Part shown: piece by piece, positions 1-11,913 of the stretch
Position numbering within the stretch: the first letter of the stretch is position 1
Layout: each line of letters opens with the position of its first letter
Made by a program: the position numbers and the translations under genes
From: Hypholoma sublateritium FD-334 SS-4
Taxonomy: Eukaryota; Basidiomycota; Agaricomycetes; Agaricales; Strophariaceae
DNA: 64,000 nt
Direction of reading: 5' to 3'
Assembly: GCA_000827495.1 (NCBI GenBank)
Contig: KN817582.1
Coordinates: 1 to 64,000, forward strand
Notes under the pieces: generated by a model
Seen by the model: only the letters and a program-made list of their open reading frames with translations
Told to the model about the DNA's origin: nothing
Database searches by the model: none

Positions 1-791
1 GAAGGGCGTAAGGAGCAGTTTTCTAAATCTGAGTGCAACCACCCCCGCGGCGCCTTTCCCGCGGTTAATGTGGGTATTACCCATGGCAAAGGAACAACCA
101 AGCCAATTAATCTAGACAANCGCGACCATACGCCTATGGTTCAGCGACTGCTCGCNGATGAGGATATCCAGCGTCTAGCTGGTTTCGCAAGTGGTCAGTC
201 CATCAGTAGATGGCGGTACTTATACTGATATAACCTATGCAATCCATAGCTTCATTTGCCATGTGGAACCCAAAGGTTTATTCTTACTACAAAAAGCGAC
301 TCAACAAACTATACACAAAAAGGCCACATCTCCGGCGTAATTTCCGAAACAGCATTTTCCCTTGTGCNGCTTTCAATTTTGGCCCACAAGTCAGAACATA
401 CAAACATCGCGACATCATGAACTGTCCATTTGGGTGGTGCTCAGTTCAAGCCTTGGGCAATTATGACTACAAAAACGGCGGGCACCTGATTCTATGGGAG
501 TTGAAGCTTATTGTTGAGTTTCCTCCTGGCTCGCTCATCCTTCTTCCCTCAGCCACGATAACACACTCCAATATTGCTGTNGCTGAAGGGGAAACACGTG
601 TCTCCTTTACGCAATTCGCAGCGGGAGGACTATTCCGATACGTAGACTATGGGCTTCGAACACAGGCTCAACTTGAACACCAAGATCCTGCCAAATTTCA
701 GGAAATACTTGCAGCACGTCCATATCAGTGGAAGAAGGGCATAGCATTGATGAGGAAGTTGACTGAAGTGACTGTTCACACAGCACACTGA
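1..791 (+). CDS. TET/JBP-family 2-oxoglutarate/Fe(II) dioxygenase, 5' truncated by window
   Basis: The reading frame is open from base 1 (…NHPRGAFPAVNVGITHGKG…, …IQRLAGFAS) to about 193. A short intron follows, then frame 237-791 ending in TGA. The second exon has the iron-binding H-x-D in YKHRD (about 405-413), the GGHLILWELKL strand, the distal histidine in ITHSNIA (about 564) and the 2OG-binding arginine in ETRVSFTQ (about 597), followed by GGLFRYVDYG. This is the core of the TET/JBP proteins that expanded with KDZ transposons in basidiomycetes; characterised relatives oxidise 5-methylcytosine (TET) or thymine (JBP) in DNA. All core residues are present and the frame is intact apart from ambiguous bases, so it may be functional. 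The intron boundary is approximate. Confidence 0.85.
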
Positions 792-888
792 ACTTACTGC
801 TACAATTACTTTGCATTCCTGTTCTCTGTATATCNATCATCGTTATAATTCATGCAATCTTGAAGTGAAATGAATACAAATTCAGTAT

Positions 889-3120
889 CTATTCAAACAG
901 GCTAGGAAATACAGCAGATGCGGGTATCATCCAAGGATTATGTCCTTGGCTAGCNAAAAGTTTGATAACATAACNATTTTTCCGTTTAATCATTTCATCA
1001 AGATAGAACATGCCTCGTGCAGGGTCCATGTCCCGTACAATAGCCAAATACTTACCGAGCCAACAATTGACCTGCTCACAAATTGAGGAATTGAATCGCC
1101 ATGATCCATTTTGGATTAGCTNGGGAAATGCAGCAGGGTTGCAGTGTTGCTGACAGTGCGTATCNGTAACCTTGTGCTTTGACTTGAAGTGGAAGACGTC
1201 AACAGGTTTCCCTGTGTCTTTGAAATAGGTATCGCCCTGCGCACGTTGATGAAGATCCAGTCGACAGTTGTTGTCAAAGATAAAGTATTCNGGAGTAGAT
1301 TCAGGAGTCGGAAAAGTCGCCTTTGCAAATTCCTAGGGCAATATCAGATGAAGATGAAAACCTAAGAGATAGGCTAGAAATACTTACATTAACGCCCGAA
1401 ACAGCCTCAGAACCATACAATGTGGCTCGGGCAATGATCACACCACATGTTCGCACAATTAACTGCTCATTGTGTGTGCGTCGTCGCCCAAAATAAGCCT
1501 TGAGAGTTCGGTTTCCTGCTTCAGACTTTTCGTCGCATACAGTGGTCTCAACGATAACTTCTGGATGTGGGTCTTCTGAGTCCAAAGGTTCCTCTGGTTC
1601 ACCTCGTGCATTGCGTAGCCGAGTTCTGAGTTGCATCAGTGATTTTCCCTTTTCAAAGTAGCTGAGCTCAAGAGAACGATGAGATGGATCCATGCAGGTA
1701 CNAAATCGAGGTTCATGAGGTTCCGTGCAGGTGGTGATGGCGCATTGTGAGGTAAGGTGATCATGGGTTTCACAAAATNGGTGGCGAAGCGTTACGAGAG
1801 GCTCTTTGCAGTTGTGAACAGCACAGCATGGGAATCCTATGCTGTCGCCGTCACATACAACAGCTTGGACTTTGTCTAGTAAATATAGCATTAAAAAACA
1901 TCCACAGTCAATTCTCATCAACTCACATAGGTCACCNTTATCACCCTCAAAGACAAAGAAGCAAAGATCGCACGCATGAAGGTACGCCTCTTGCCCAGGC
2001 CCCTCCATCTGTTTGTTCCGTTCTAAAAGGGCGTCGCGGAGTCGAAGTCGTTGGGATGATTCATCATGTGGAAGAAATAGAGTACTGCATTGCTCCGACT
2101 TCTCTAGAAGCAGAGAATACAGAAAAAATCCATTGAGGAGAAACTCGTCCCCAAGCTCCAAAGAACAGGGCCATATGATGCTCGGTTGGTTGTAATNGAG
2201 GGATTTAAGTTCTTCTATGTATGCTTGCTGGTTATTGAGTATGTGCGCGTTTGAGTTTCCAACCGAGATGTTGTAGATACGACACCCATTCATAGACGAG
2301 AGCCTAATAGTTTTAACAAGTAAGAAATCAGAATGCCGTGTGCATGAATAAAGGAACTCTCACCAGCCAAATGTATTGCTGGTCGCAAAGAACTCGAGAA
2401 GGGCACTGTCTAAATAATAATACATCGAGGCTTGGATATATCGAGGGACACCCGAATAGTAGTGACGCGAGCTCGATTCCTTGTGTACCCAATAGTTATG
2501 GTGGTAACGAGTATGACAGNCTGTTGGAAATCTTATCAGAAAGAATATACTGCACACAGAGGCCCTGANGTACCTCTACAGTAGAGGGATGTTGTGAATA
2601 TTGGGAGAGTGCCTTCCCGAAGTGTANACAATGTGGCATGGTGCGTCATTGGATGTGTAAGGGTCATGATACTAGCATTGTCTGGGGTGCGATGGTTCTC
2701 GCAGGATGGGCGAAGGCATACTCGTGAGGGGGGAAATAGATGTTGATATGCTTGAGTAGTAATTAGACACAAGAACAGCAGGGAATGACGCTGAAATAAC
2801 TCACAAGTTCCCATGATCAGCGCCTCTTTATTGTATTCCTGAATATCCTGAGGCTGCGCNTGAAACAAAGGAGCCTGTTCCCAAAGGTAGGCCTTCAGAG
2901 CATCCCAGTACGTTTGAATGGTGGGCACGTCTTCACAGATAAGGCGGGCAAGCAAATTTTGTACGTTGGGTGGCAGGTTGGCTGGAGGATGAGTCTTGTC
3001 CTTGGTTCCCCACTCAATAGATGCCTTCGCAAGGCGAGCATGTGTCAAGAATTTAATAACATTGCTAAGATTTACATGAGTTGTATCCGCAAAGGCGGTA
3101 GCAAGCGAGGGGAAGTCCAT
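889..3120 (-). CDS. KDZ transposase with cysteine-rich N-terminal region
   Basis: Read on the minus strand from ATG at 3120. The first exon (to about 2800) encodes the usual KDZ start (MDFPSLATAFADTTHVNLSN, a PPNVQ segment, a WDALK segment), then a cysteine cluster (CLRPSCENH, about 2670-2740). The central part (about 2290-1390) has further Cys/His pairs (ACDLCFF, CCAVHNCKEPL, FCETH, CAITTCTEPHEP), then GNRTLKAYFGRRRTHNEQL and VRTCGVIIARATLYGSEAV, the typical entry to the catalytic region. After an intron near 1330 the frame gives EYFIFDNNCRLD, with the conserved Asp, and HCQQHCNPAAFP. It ends NPWMIPASAVFPSLFE-stop at 889. Several introns are implied and were not resolved individually. No disabling stop was seen, but ambiguous bases prevent certainty. 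Confidence 0.82.
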
Positions 3121-3280
3121 GAGCAAGTGGAGATGTACACTACGGGCGCGAGACACGGTACGCGATGGGAGGAGACGTCACCTGACGGCGCCGAAGCCCG
3201 GAACAGAAATCCTTCGGCGTTTGCCAGTCTTCAGTCTTCAGTCTTATCCAGCGGAGCGGATGTCCTCCCTTCCGCACACT

Positions 3281-4993
3281 ATGTCTGCGGGCTTTCGCAT
3301 AACCCCTGCGCTATGGGACAAGATCCACCATTTTGCGTCGTTCCCCCAAACCGGTGGTCAGTATCATCTATCCAGCTGAAAATTGCTCTGAAACGCCGCG
3401 TTCAGTCTCTCTCCAACAGATGGTTCTGTTCGGTCAGAATCCCAGCCAAGGAACGTTACTCAAGGCCAGCCAATTTCTTGCGGGTACGTGTATCATTGCC
3501 TGTAAGTGTCGAAACCTCGTCTCACCTGTATCAATACAACGCAGAGGAGCTCCCTGTCCGTCTTGCGCATCGCGTGAAGGAGTTAGATGAATTGCCCCAC
3601 AATCTTTCCGACATGCCGTCCATCAAGAAGGTCAAGAACTGGTACGCTCAGTCCTTTGAGGTATGTACTTCTATCTCTGCGGCGCATTCCCGCCGTTTAC
3701 CTCGATCCCACAGGAACTTGTCTCGTTCCCTCAAGTCATCCTCCCAACCGACATTCGACAGGCACTTATGGTCTCCCGCCCCGAAGAGGTCACTCTCCCC
3801 GAATCGAAGCCGAATCTATTCAACGATCCGTACTCCAGTCATACTTCTCATCACGGTCACTCGAACGGTGGAAATGGGAATGGCTTCAACAAGCTCAAGT
3901 TGAGGGTACCCATGGAACGAAGGTGCGTCGCTGTTTTGCCTTCGTTCACCCTCATCCGACACCTAACGCGTGTTTTTCCAGATACTACGCCAATACAAAC
4001 AATGTGAAATGGCCACCGGAGGTTCAAGATTACAACAAGCGTTTCACGAAGCTCCTAGAGCACATCAAGAGTCGGCACGACCCCACCGTGACCACGGTCG
4101 CGCAAGGAGTATTGGAATGGAAGCGCAGTCAGAACGCCAAACACATTGGCCTAGATATGCAGGCATGGTTAGACAGGTTTTACCTTTCTCGTATCGGTAT
4201 TCGTTTCTTGATTGGCCAACGTGAGTCATTTCCCCCTTTCCGTATCCGCCCAGATTCCGGTCTTACGTGCATATGTAGACGTCGCGCTTAATACCCAGCA
4301 AGCACATGCCGACTACGTTGGAATCATTTGTACGAAAGCTGTGAGTGGTTTACACATCCTCTTGTCACTCCGTCACCGACTCTGTCTAGAATGTACACGA
4401 TATCGTCCAAGAAGCCATCGAGAACGCACGCTTCGTTTGCGAAGAACATTACGCCATGTTCAAAGGTCCCCCAGTTCAGCTGATATGCCCTAAAGACCTT
4501 TCATTCCCTTACGTGCCCGGCCATCTGTCGCATATATGTTTCGAACTGCTCAAAAACTCTCTTCGCGCCGTTGTCGAACGTTACGGAGCAGACCAAGAGG
4601 ACAACTTTCCCCCTATCAAGGTCGTCGTCGTCGAAGGCAAGGAAGATATCACGATCAAGATCTCGGACGAAGGAGGCGGCATCCCACGTAGCGCGATTCC
4701 GCTCATTTGGACTTACATGTACACAACAATGGAAAGCAAGGCCATCGACAAAGACTTCCAGACGAACGACTTCAAGGCTCCCATGGCTGGATTCGGGTAC
4801 GGGCTGCCGCTCTCAAGACTGGTGAGTATTCTTGCTCTCATGTATTGTCCTTCCGTTGTCTGACCCCGGTTCTCGTATGCAGTACGCCAGATATTTTGGA
4901 GGGGATCTGCGGCTGATCGCAATGGATGGTTTCGGAACAGACGTGTATATTCACCTGAACCGGTTGTCGAGTAGCCGGGAACCCCTCCCCTAA
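3281..4993 (+). CDS. Mitochondrial pyruvate dehydrogenase kinase (PDK/BCKDK family)
   Basis: GHKL-fold protein kinase that phosphorylates the E1-alpha subunit of the pyruvate (or branched-chain 2-oxoacid) dehydrogenase complex in the mitochondrial matrix and turns it off. Start [20 protein letters not shown]. Exon 1 ends at 3356 and intron 1 is 3357-3405 (49 nt), giving [17 protein letters not shown]. Later exons give [20 protein letters not shown], then [17 protein letters not shown]. The C-terminal ATPase domain has the N-box [13 protein letters not shown]1 motif DEGGGIP, G2 motif [10 protein letters not shown] and DGFGTDVYI. It ends [12 protein letters not shown] low-complexity insert ([17 protein letters not shown]) sits near the middle. 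Pyruvate versus branched-chain specificity cannot be fixed from motifs alone. No strong targeting presequence is visible, so a further upstream start or exon is possible, although the KDZ element leaves little room. Confidence 0.9.
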
Positions 4994-6040
4994 CATTCCT
5001 GTATGCAAACCGCTCTGCTGTCTCATTAGTTGTACGCGCATATCGCTTTACTGCTTTTCTTTGTAGACCCTTAATACTGTCACTTAACATAAAATTATTC
5101 CTGTACTATTAGAGGGCCGCACTTTGAATATAATACGATATTCGAATCTCGGTCCGACAAGCCCCACTCTATCACCTGGACCGCAACGCTTTGGTGCGGG
5201 GCTACCGGCATGCCTACTGGGTGCAAGTTCACCCGTGCCCATCCATGGGAGAAATTCTTCGCCCCGCAATTGAAGCGGCGGGGAAGGCGGGACTGCGCTG
5301 GACCAAGGCGAGACTACGGGTTCAGTAGTCCAGACCAACTCCCAGCATCCAGTAAAGTCTACTACAACGGCACGCGACCTAGGCCAGGAGAATGATTAAC
5401 ATGCAGTCCCTCAAATTCCTCTCTACACACGTTCGAACAGGCGCATTTCCATCTACTTAAATAATTCCGCAAGCAATTCGCAACGACCTCCAGTTCATAA
5501 GCTTCCGTTATTACAGGTAATTACGCACGGATCTTCATCATCTTGGCCCAGTCGCGTGCCGACCATTTCCAACGGCGAGGGCCTGCGCAGTGCGCTAAGG
5601 ACTCCTTTCCAGTATGTGAGATCGTGCAGTCGGATCACGGAATGCATCGGGATATGTCCCTGGTCGGATTCCTGGGGCCGAATATCATATGCCAAGAAAG
5701 CGGGGAAGGGACTGACCCGGGATGGTACTGAAATCCGGGGTACCACCGCGGAACCTCAGGGAACCTCCAACTCATGCGCAACGAACGTGATTTCTGCGCA
5801 GATCATGACTACTTTATATAATACATTTACGGTGACCAGGAGAGCAGAAGCAGATTGCATGGTTGTAGGGCAGCTTTGTGGTAAGTGTTCGCAGACGAGT
5901 TCAAGAAGGGGAGAGCGAGTGTGACCGGGTGAAAATATGCATGGGCAGGAAATCGAAAGCACAGGACGACGACAGACCAGAGAAGATACCGACGGAGAAG
6001 AGAAAGCGGGGGTGTCGACTGGCACCCAACGAGCAGCCTA
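4994..6040. other. Intergenic, no gene assigned
   Basis: Contains the kinase 3' region and a minus-strand open frame at 5495-5746. That frame includes the plausible stretch RLHDLTYWKGVLSALRRPSP but resembles no family I know and has no clear start. The GC content around 5210-5340 is higher than its surroundings. No tRNA or repeat was recognised. Confidence 0.4.
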
Positions 6041-8886
6041 TTAAGGTGCATCGATTATGCTCCAGGAACGCTTGAGCGACGAGGCGTATGACGGAGGCGC
6101 CGGCGCGTAGTTCGAGATGGGCGCCACTGCCGTCGACGGCAGCGGCACCGAGGACATGCTCGTCCATTCATGTGGCGTCCCACGCTGCGACGGCCGCGGG
6201 AGCATATCTGCGTCGCGCTGCAGATGTGGAGGCTGCGCGTACTGCGCCACGGGCGTCGGCTGGTGCAAGTACGGCTGCCGCTGCATCGCCGGGGCTTCGT
6301 ACTCGTAGCGATGCGCCTGGTCGAGGCGGTGATACGCCTGCGGCTGCGAGGTGAACAGCGGCTGCGCAGGCATCTCGCCGTACGTCCTGTGCTGGGGCGG
6401 CGGTGGCGGCGGCGGCGGCAGATCGTAAGACGTGTGCAGCTCATACCGCACGGCAGATTGGGGTGCGGGCAGCGGGGCTTCTTCCGCTGGCCGGTACTGC
6501 TGCTGCTGCGACGCGGCCTTCTTCCCGGCCCCCGCTGCCTCGGCCGCCTCGAGCGCCGCAAGCTCCTCCTTCAATCGCAGATTCGTGATGCGCAGCTGCT
6601 GCAGCTCATACTGCCAGCTCGACCCGCGCGACGTCGAGAGCTCGTCGAACATGTCCACGGACGGCGGTGGGAGCGGCGCAGTCTTGGACGACGGGGCGGC
6701 GCCGGCCGGGGGCGATGACGAGAACAAGGGCAGGGTCACTGCGCCGGAAAGCGAGGACGAAAATAGCGGCGATGCCGTCTTGCCTGCAGGACTGAGCAGC
6801 TGGGGTGGCGCCGTCGCCGTGTGCGCCCCTGGCGCCATCGTCTCTGCGTCCGCCAATCGGATCTGGTACACGAGCGGCGCAGGCGTGATGCTGATCCCCG
6901 CCCCGCGGGGACAATCCACCCGGGAGTCCGCGTCGTCCATGTCCGCGTCCGCGCGGTACACAATAAACCAGACGTCCGCGCGGTCCCCGTCTTTGCGCCG
7001 TAAGCTGCAGCGGAGCTTGCGCACCCTATTCGCGTCCAGCGGGTGTCCGCGGCGCGCGGGCGGGAGGAGCTGCTGCTTTTGATATGCGCGCATCGACGCG
7101 ATGAACCCGCCCAGCGCGGCCTTGGGCTCCTCGTCGCAGACAATGCCCATGAGCGCGCGCCCGAGCAGGTCGTCGGACGTCCAGCCCAGGACGTCCGTCA
7201 TGCCCTTGCCCACCGACATGAACGTCGCGGTGTCCCTGCACATGCCGCCAAGCATGCCCCATACCTCCTGCTCCACGTCCTTGCGAGTGGGCGACCCGCT
7301 GGCATCGTGAGACGCAGGAACACGGAGGCTACGCGCTAGGCCGCCCGCGCGCCTGACATCCTTCCATCTGAGGTTCATCATCTCGCGCGCCCTGCCGCTG
7401 AGGATGATGGCTTTGCGGCCCTTGCCAGGCTCGACATGCAGACGCCCACGACATTCGACCCACACATAGCGGCCCATTTTTGTCTTTGCGCGGAAGAGGA
7501 GGTCGACGGAGCGGGGCATGCCGACATGCGGCACGACCTGCGTGCTTGCGGTGTCGCTGATGGCGGCGGTGGACGAGGGACCAGTGGCGCTGCTCTCCTT
7601 GAGCTCGCGCATGAGCGGAATGACGTCCTCCGGGTGCGCGTAGTCAGCTATGCATGTGCCGACCATTTCGTGGGCCTCGTAGCCGAGAACTCGGCGCACG
7701 CTCGGGGCAACGTACAGAAAGTTGCCCTTCAGAGAGACAACGTGAATAAAGTCTGGCAGAGCTTCCAGAAGGATCAGAGACAGGGGATGATTTTGTCCGG
7801 TGTCATCGCTGGAAGTGTGCGAGTTGGGAGGAGCGTTAGTGATTGGAATAGAGCGGATGAAGGTGGGGTCAGCGAGCAGGCTCTTGAGGCCCTTGGACAA
7901 GACGATGGGGGGAATTGAGCTGGCCTTGCGGTCGCGGGCAGCATTGCCTGTGAGGTGTACGGGAGCGAGGTTGTGGCGCTGGGGCCCGTGTCCCGGCAAG
8001 CCAAAGGGGGAGAGATCGGAGTGGGAAGCATAGTTTACGAGATAACTACCGTCTCTGAGTTTTTCGAGAATGGCGTGGGGCTGTTCAGTGAGATCGACCT
8101 GGAATCCGACCTGATATATGATTTCATGCTCGTCAGGCGCAGAGCCTCCAGGAACGGGGATGACGGTGACGAGGTTGATGAAGGCGCTGCCGTCCTTCTT
8201 GTAGTTGACGATACTGGTCTGACACTCCTTATCTGCAATGAGACTTTTACGAAGGTGATTTACGGCATCCTGCGAGGTAAAGTTGCGGGGCTCGCCCTTG
8301 GCCACGTTGCCGCCTGGCGCCTGGAGAAAGCGGCAGTTGCGGCCAATGACCTCGTTTTCGGGGTAGCCTGTGAGCGAGCAGAAGGAGGGTGAGCAGTAGA
8401 CGATGGGGTTGTCGAACCTGCGGACATCGACGACGACGAAGGAGCAGGTGAGATCGACCGGGCCGAGCGCGATGCGGGGGAACGGCCGTGTGGCGACGCG
8501 GGCGAGGATGGAGAGCAGATCGAAGCCCGAGGCAGAGTAGACGGGGAGGCCGAGGGGCACAGGGGCGGCGGCGAGGAAGGCGGAGAGGTCTGGCTGCGGG
8601 CGCGGTGTCGGCAGTGGGTCCGTGCACGGCTGCGACGGGGGCAGACTGAACTCGAACGGCGACGACGACGAGCCCTCCTCGAGGCCCGGTTCTTGCGCGA
8701 AGACGCTGGAAAAAAGGGGATAAATAGCGGAAAAAACGGAGCGCTGTGTACGCACGGGCCCGGATGGTACGCTGCATGGGCGAACCAGGACGCAGGGAGG
8801 AGCTCTGCGCCGCCGCCGGGGACGAGGGTGGGGGTGTTGTTGAAGACAAAGTGCGGGATCTGCAGCTGCAGCTCGTGGTCGTCCAT
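6041..8886 (-). CDS. wc-1: White collar 1 homologue, LOV/PAS blue-light photoreceptor
   Basis: Flavin-binding blue-light receptor that works with WC-2 as a transcription-factor complex. Exon 1 is 8886-8771 ([17 protein letters not shown]). Intron 8770-8706 is 65 nt, and exon 2 runs uninterrupted to TGA at 6041, giving about 926 aa. The LOV domain (about residues 125-255) has the adduct-forming cysteine in GRNCRFLQ (about 160-167), [16 protein letters not shown] and [11 protein letters not shown] second PAS (about 345-470) has [20 protein letters not shown] and [12 protein letters not shown]; a third, weaker PAS follows ([20 protein letters not shown]). The C-terminus is rich in Pro, Gln and Ala with a short coiled-coil-like stretch ([20 protein letters not shown]). 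There is no GATA zinc finger, as in other basidiomycete WC-1 proteins; DNA contact is thought to be supplied by WC-2. Confidence 0.93.
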
Positions 8887-9008
8887 GGCAGAGAGCAGGC
8901 GGGTGGAGCCGATTTATAATTGGATTTCTCATATATAACCGATCTCGCCCCATTTGGGCCAATTCATATCGCACAGTATATATTCGCAGACGTAAACTAA
9001 ACATGCAA
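8887..9008 (-). promoter_or_regulatory. 122-bp gap holding RPL10 3' end and wc-1 promoter-proximal region
   Basis: The RPL10 stop (9009) and the wc-1 start (8886) are on the same strand and only 122 bp apart. The gap is AT-rich and has TATA-like runs (tataattgg and catatataacc on the plus strand). The wc-1 core promoter must lie in this gap or overlap the L10 terminal exon. No terminator was defined. Confidence 0.5.
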
Positions 9009-9820
9009 TCAAGCGCGGAGTTGGGTGCGAAGGTTCTGCTCCAGCGGGCCCTTGGGGCGGATAAACTGCACGTACGCTCCGTCCCTGTACAATCCATTTC
9101 ATTTAGCACACGCACTTCCCCAGCGAATCGCGGCACGTACTGAATCACCATCTTGTCCTCCTTGAGCTTCATGTAGTCGCCCTTGGCCACAGACGTGAAG
9201 CCCCACTTCTTCGAGATGATGATCTTCTGCCTTCCAGGGAACTTGTAGCGAGCACGGCGCAGAGCCTCCATCACAACGGGGGCGTTGGCGTCCTTGCAGC
9301 GGATCGACAGGATGACCTGTCCAATGTTCACGCGGGCGACGGTGCCGTATGGCTTACCCCATGCACCACGCATGCCGGTTTGCAGCCTGTCCCGACGTCA
9401 ATTTCCCCGCCCTAACCAATACATTCCGTGATGACCCACCTATCAGCTCCGGCGCACGACAACATCTTGTTGATGCGGATGACATGGAAGGGGTGGACAC
9501 GGACGCGGAGATGGAACGAGTCCTTTCCGGAGGTCTTGGTCACGTACTTGTTGGCGCAGATACGGGCCGCCTCGAGCGCCTCGGACGAGAGTTGCTCGTA
9601 CTCGTCAGACACGAGATGGCAGCAGAAGGGGAACTCGTCGACATTAGCGCGCTTGCGGCCAAGATCGAAGATCCTGATCTATCCAGCAGTCAGACCCGCC
9701 TATCCAGAACAATTTTCCCGCGCGACGCACCTTCGGGTCGGGGACACCACGGTTGTACCTCGACTTGGGGTACGGCTTGTTCTTGCAGTAGCGGTAGCAG
9801 CGAGCGGGACGGCGACCCAT
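9009..9820 (-). CDS. RPL10: 60S ribosomal protein L10 (uL16, QM family)
   Basis: Structural protein of the 60S subunit located near the peptidyl-transferase and tRNA corridor; its loading is a late step of 60S maturation. Exon 1 (9820 to about 9732) gives [20 protein letters not shown]. Exon 2 (about 9680-9460) gives [15 protein letters not shown] and [18 protein letters not shown]. Exon 3 (about 9390-9150) gives [15 protein letters not shown], then [11 protein letters not shown] and [15 protein letters not shown]. The last exon gives [20 protein letters not shown], ending QLRA-TGA at 9009. Length (about 215 aa) and all landmark segments match the eukaryotic family. There are at least three introns. 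The frame of exon 3 happens to stay open into the downstream gene, but that read-through is not a real protein. Confidence 0.93.
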
Positions 9821-11913
9821 TTTATTCTGCAAAAAAACAACTGTCAGCGTCTATTCCACCGCAAACCGTCCAAATTCGCAGCGCCCCGAATGCCCAGCAA
9901 GCCCAATCTCCCTATCCCATCAACGAGCGTCATCCAAGTCGCCTACGCCGCATCCAACCCAATCCATCCTCCAAATCTTCCAAATTCAGCGTTCTGGGGC
10001 TCCCAGGACACGGGGATTCGTATATGCGGCCAAATCGTGCGTTGAAGGGGCGTACTCACATTCTACGGGGGGTGGGGAGGGGATGACGAAGGCCGGGCAC
10101 GTACAGCGACCGGGGCGCTTTTGTATCGATCTATTTGGCCGGCTTTGGACGGGATTGGTAAGGCCCCCAGGGTGACAAATCAGCCTTTCTAATCACCCTC
10201 GCCTCCGCCCCCTGCTCTGACTCCACGATGACTGTTGGCACCGTGAAACATCCCAAATATATCGGCGACTTCGCGGAAAAATCTTGGAAACGCAGACATG
10301 TCCCGGCCTCGGAGTAGCCGACCATATAAGCTGCGTTACGCGCTGTTCTCTGGAGATCATTCGTCCATCGGTTCCGCCCAAGAGTCAATTACGAGGAAGA
10401 GGCTTCGCCAACCTTCTCGTTTCTCACATTTTCCCAACCACAGTGTACATTCCCAAGGCCTCCGGTTCACCAGCCGTTAACCACGGTCCATGCCGAATAA
10501 CGCACCACATCGCATCACATCGCATCTAATGTCTTCAAACACTCGCCTGCACTCGCCGCAAGCTCAATGAAATTAAGCACCTCGCACACTCCCTTCATCG
10601 CGTGCTCAACTCCTATAAATACCACCATGACCCGGGACGCACACCCCAAATCTCAGACGCATCGTGTCGTCATCCTCATACCCTAACCAACCACATCACG
10701 GCGACCTGCCAACCCCCGTCTACTCCCGCCGATCCCATCTCGCCGCAAACTCAGGCTTTCCCAAATGCTCGTGAAGAAACGCAGCCTTCCATATACACAC
10801 ACACGGTGCGAAGCTAGCGCGGCCCGAACCCTTCTCGAGCTTAACCCTCGCGCTATCTATCTGGACCCCCAACCTACATCGTGCTTCCTTCTCCAGCGGT
10901 AATTATGGACGCCAGGTCCCAGTCTGATTGAGAACAAGGGCGACTCAATGGGGCCGCGCCTACTAGTGCGGTCCGCGCCCTCATCCGCACCGCCTCAGCA
11001 GGCTCCTCGGTGTTCTCGGTCCTGTAGGCTGTCGCTTTGGACAACGCGCAGGGCAAAAACGCGGCGCGAAGCACTCGGTGATCTTCAGGATCGATATTTA
11101 CTCTACTCCGCGCAGGGCTCTCTGTTGGCTTGGCACTGGCCTATCGCGTATACGTGCTGGTTGTATAGTTTCTATGACTTGCGAACCTCTGATTAAAACC
11201 CTTCGCATAGCGTGCAGGCAACCCCGTTTGCTCCGCACTTGCCGCCGGCGATACGCAGAACTCCTTGGTGCTGATTGTCGGCCATACAATTATAAGTGAA
11301 GACAACGTGTATTCGACATTGACAAAATAAGTTTCGTGACGAGGCTCGTATCGATGTGTTTTCAAGAAAGCTCTAGCCTCGTCAATTATGTCGTGCATGG
11401 GATATGTCTTTCATGGGCCGAAGTGATACCTACACCTGCATCAGTGACTTCGGGTGAGATCTACAAATTAATCTAAGTGGTGTAAGAACATAATAATTGA
11501 GCGGTAATGAAAATAGCATCCTCGATGAAACAGGCTCGTGCATTCAATAATGCGCTACGAGATGAACATCTCCGTAAATAAACAGTGCTGCCAAGCGCTT
11601 CTGTCAAGTTCGGACCGTATCATTCGCGGTGCGCTCCTCCTGCCCGCGCACGGACTAAGCATTGAGCGCTGAGCTCGGTAGATCTCGCCGTTCTTGGAAC
11701 CCCTTACCCTTGCCCAGTACCGGCTGGATGTGCACATCGACGCGGGTGCTGATCGCGAGTCTCGCAGAGCGCGGATGCTACCCCATGGCCAGGCGTGTAG
11801 CTCGTACAAATCGCATTTATCAGTAAGATAATACACATCCCAAACAATAGAACGCGCCCCGCACATAATCGCACTCTACCACGCCACCAACAGACACCTC
11901 GGCGCTGGTCAAC
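9821..11913. other. Intergenic, no gene recognised
   Basis: About 2.1 kb between the L10 start and the 3' end of the MATE gene. It contains the L10 promoter (9821 to about 10300, pyrimidine-rich, with no TATA box I would defend). Several short open frames around 10130-10390, 10600-10820 and 11555-11866 have shuffled-looking composition and no family signature. No repeat or RNA gene was recognised. Confidence 0.4.

Larger units (their letters stand above)
1..3160. mobile_element. KDZ (Kyakuja-Dileera-Zisupton) DNA transposon with TET/JBP cargo, left end outside window
   Basis: Two convergent genes, a TET/JBP-type dioxygenase (plus strand) and a KDZ transposase (minus strand), lie 97 bp apart. 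The linkage of these two families in one element is established for basidiomycete genomes. Eighteen ambiguous bases are scattered through the segment and none occurs in the following single-copy gene, so the element is probably multicopy with merged reads. The left terminus is outside the window. The right terminus must lie between the transposase start (3120) and the kinase start (3281). I did not identify terminal inverted repeats or a target-site duplication. Confidence 0.85.

Noticed and set aside
5084..5338. A tRNA-like ttcgaatc motif around 5135
   Set aside because: The flanking bases do not pair as a T-stem and no D-arm, anticodon arm or acceptor complement was found.
6041..9373. A single 1110-residue open frame fusing ribosomal protein L10 to WC-1
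   Set aside because: L10 exon 3 stays open by chance through its last intron, its terminal exon in the wrong frame, and the wc-1 leader and first exon. The correct terminal L10 exon ([12 protein letters not shown]) and wc-1 exon 1 ([12 protein letters not shown]) are both present in other frames.
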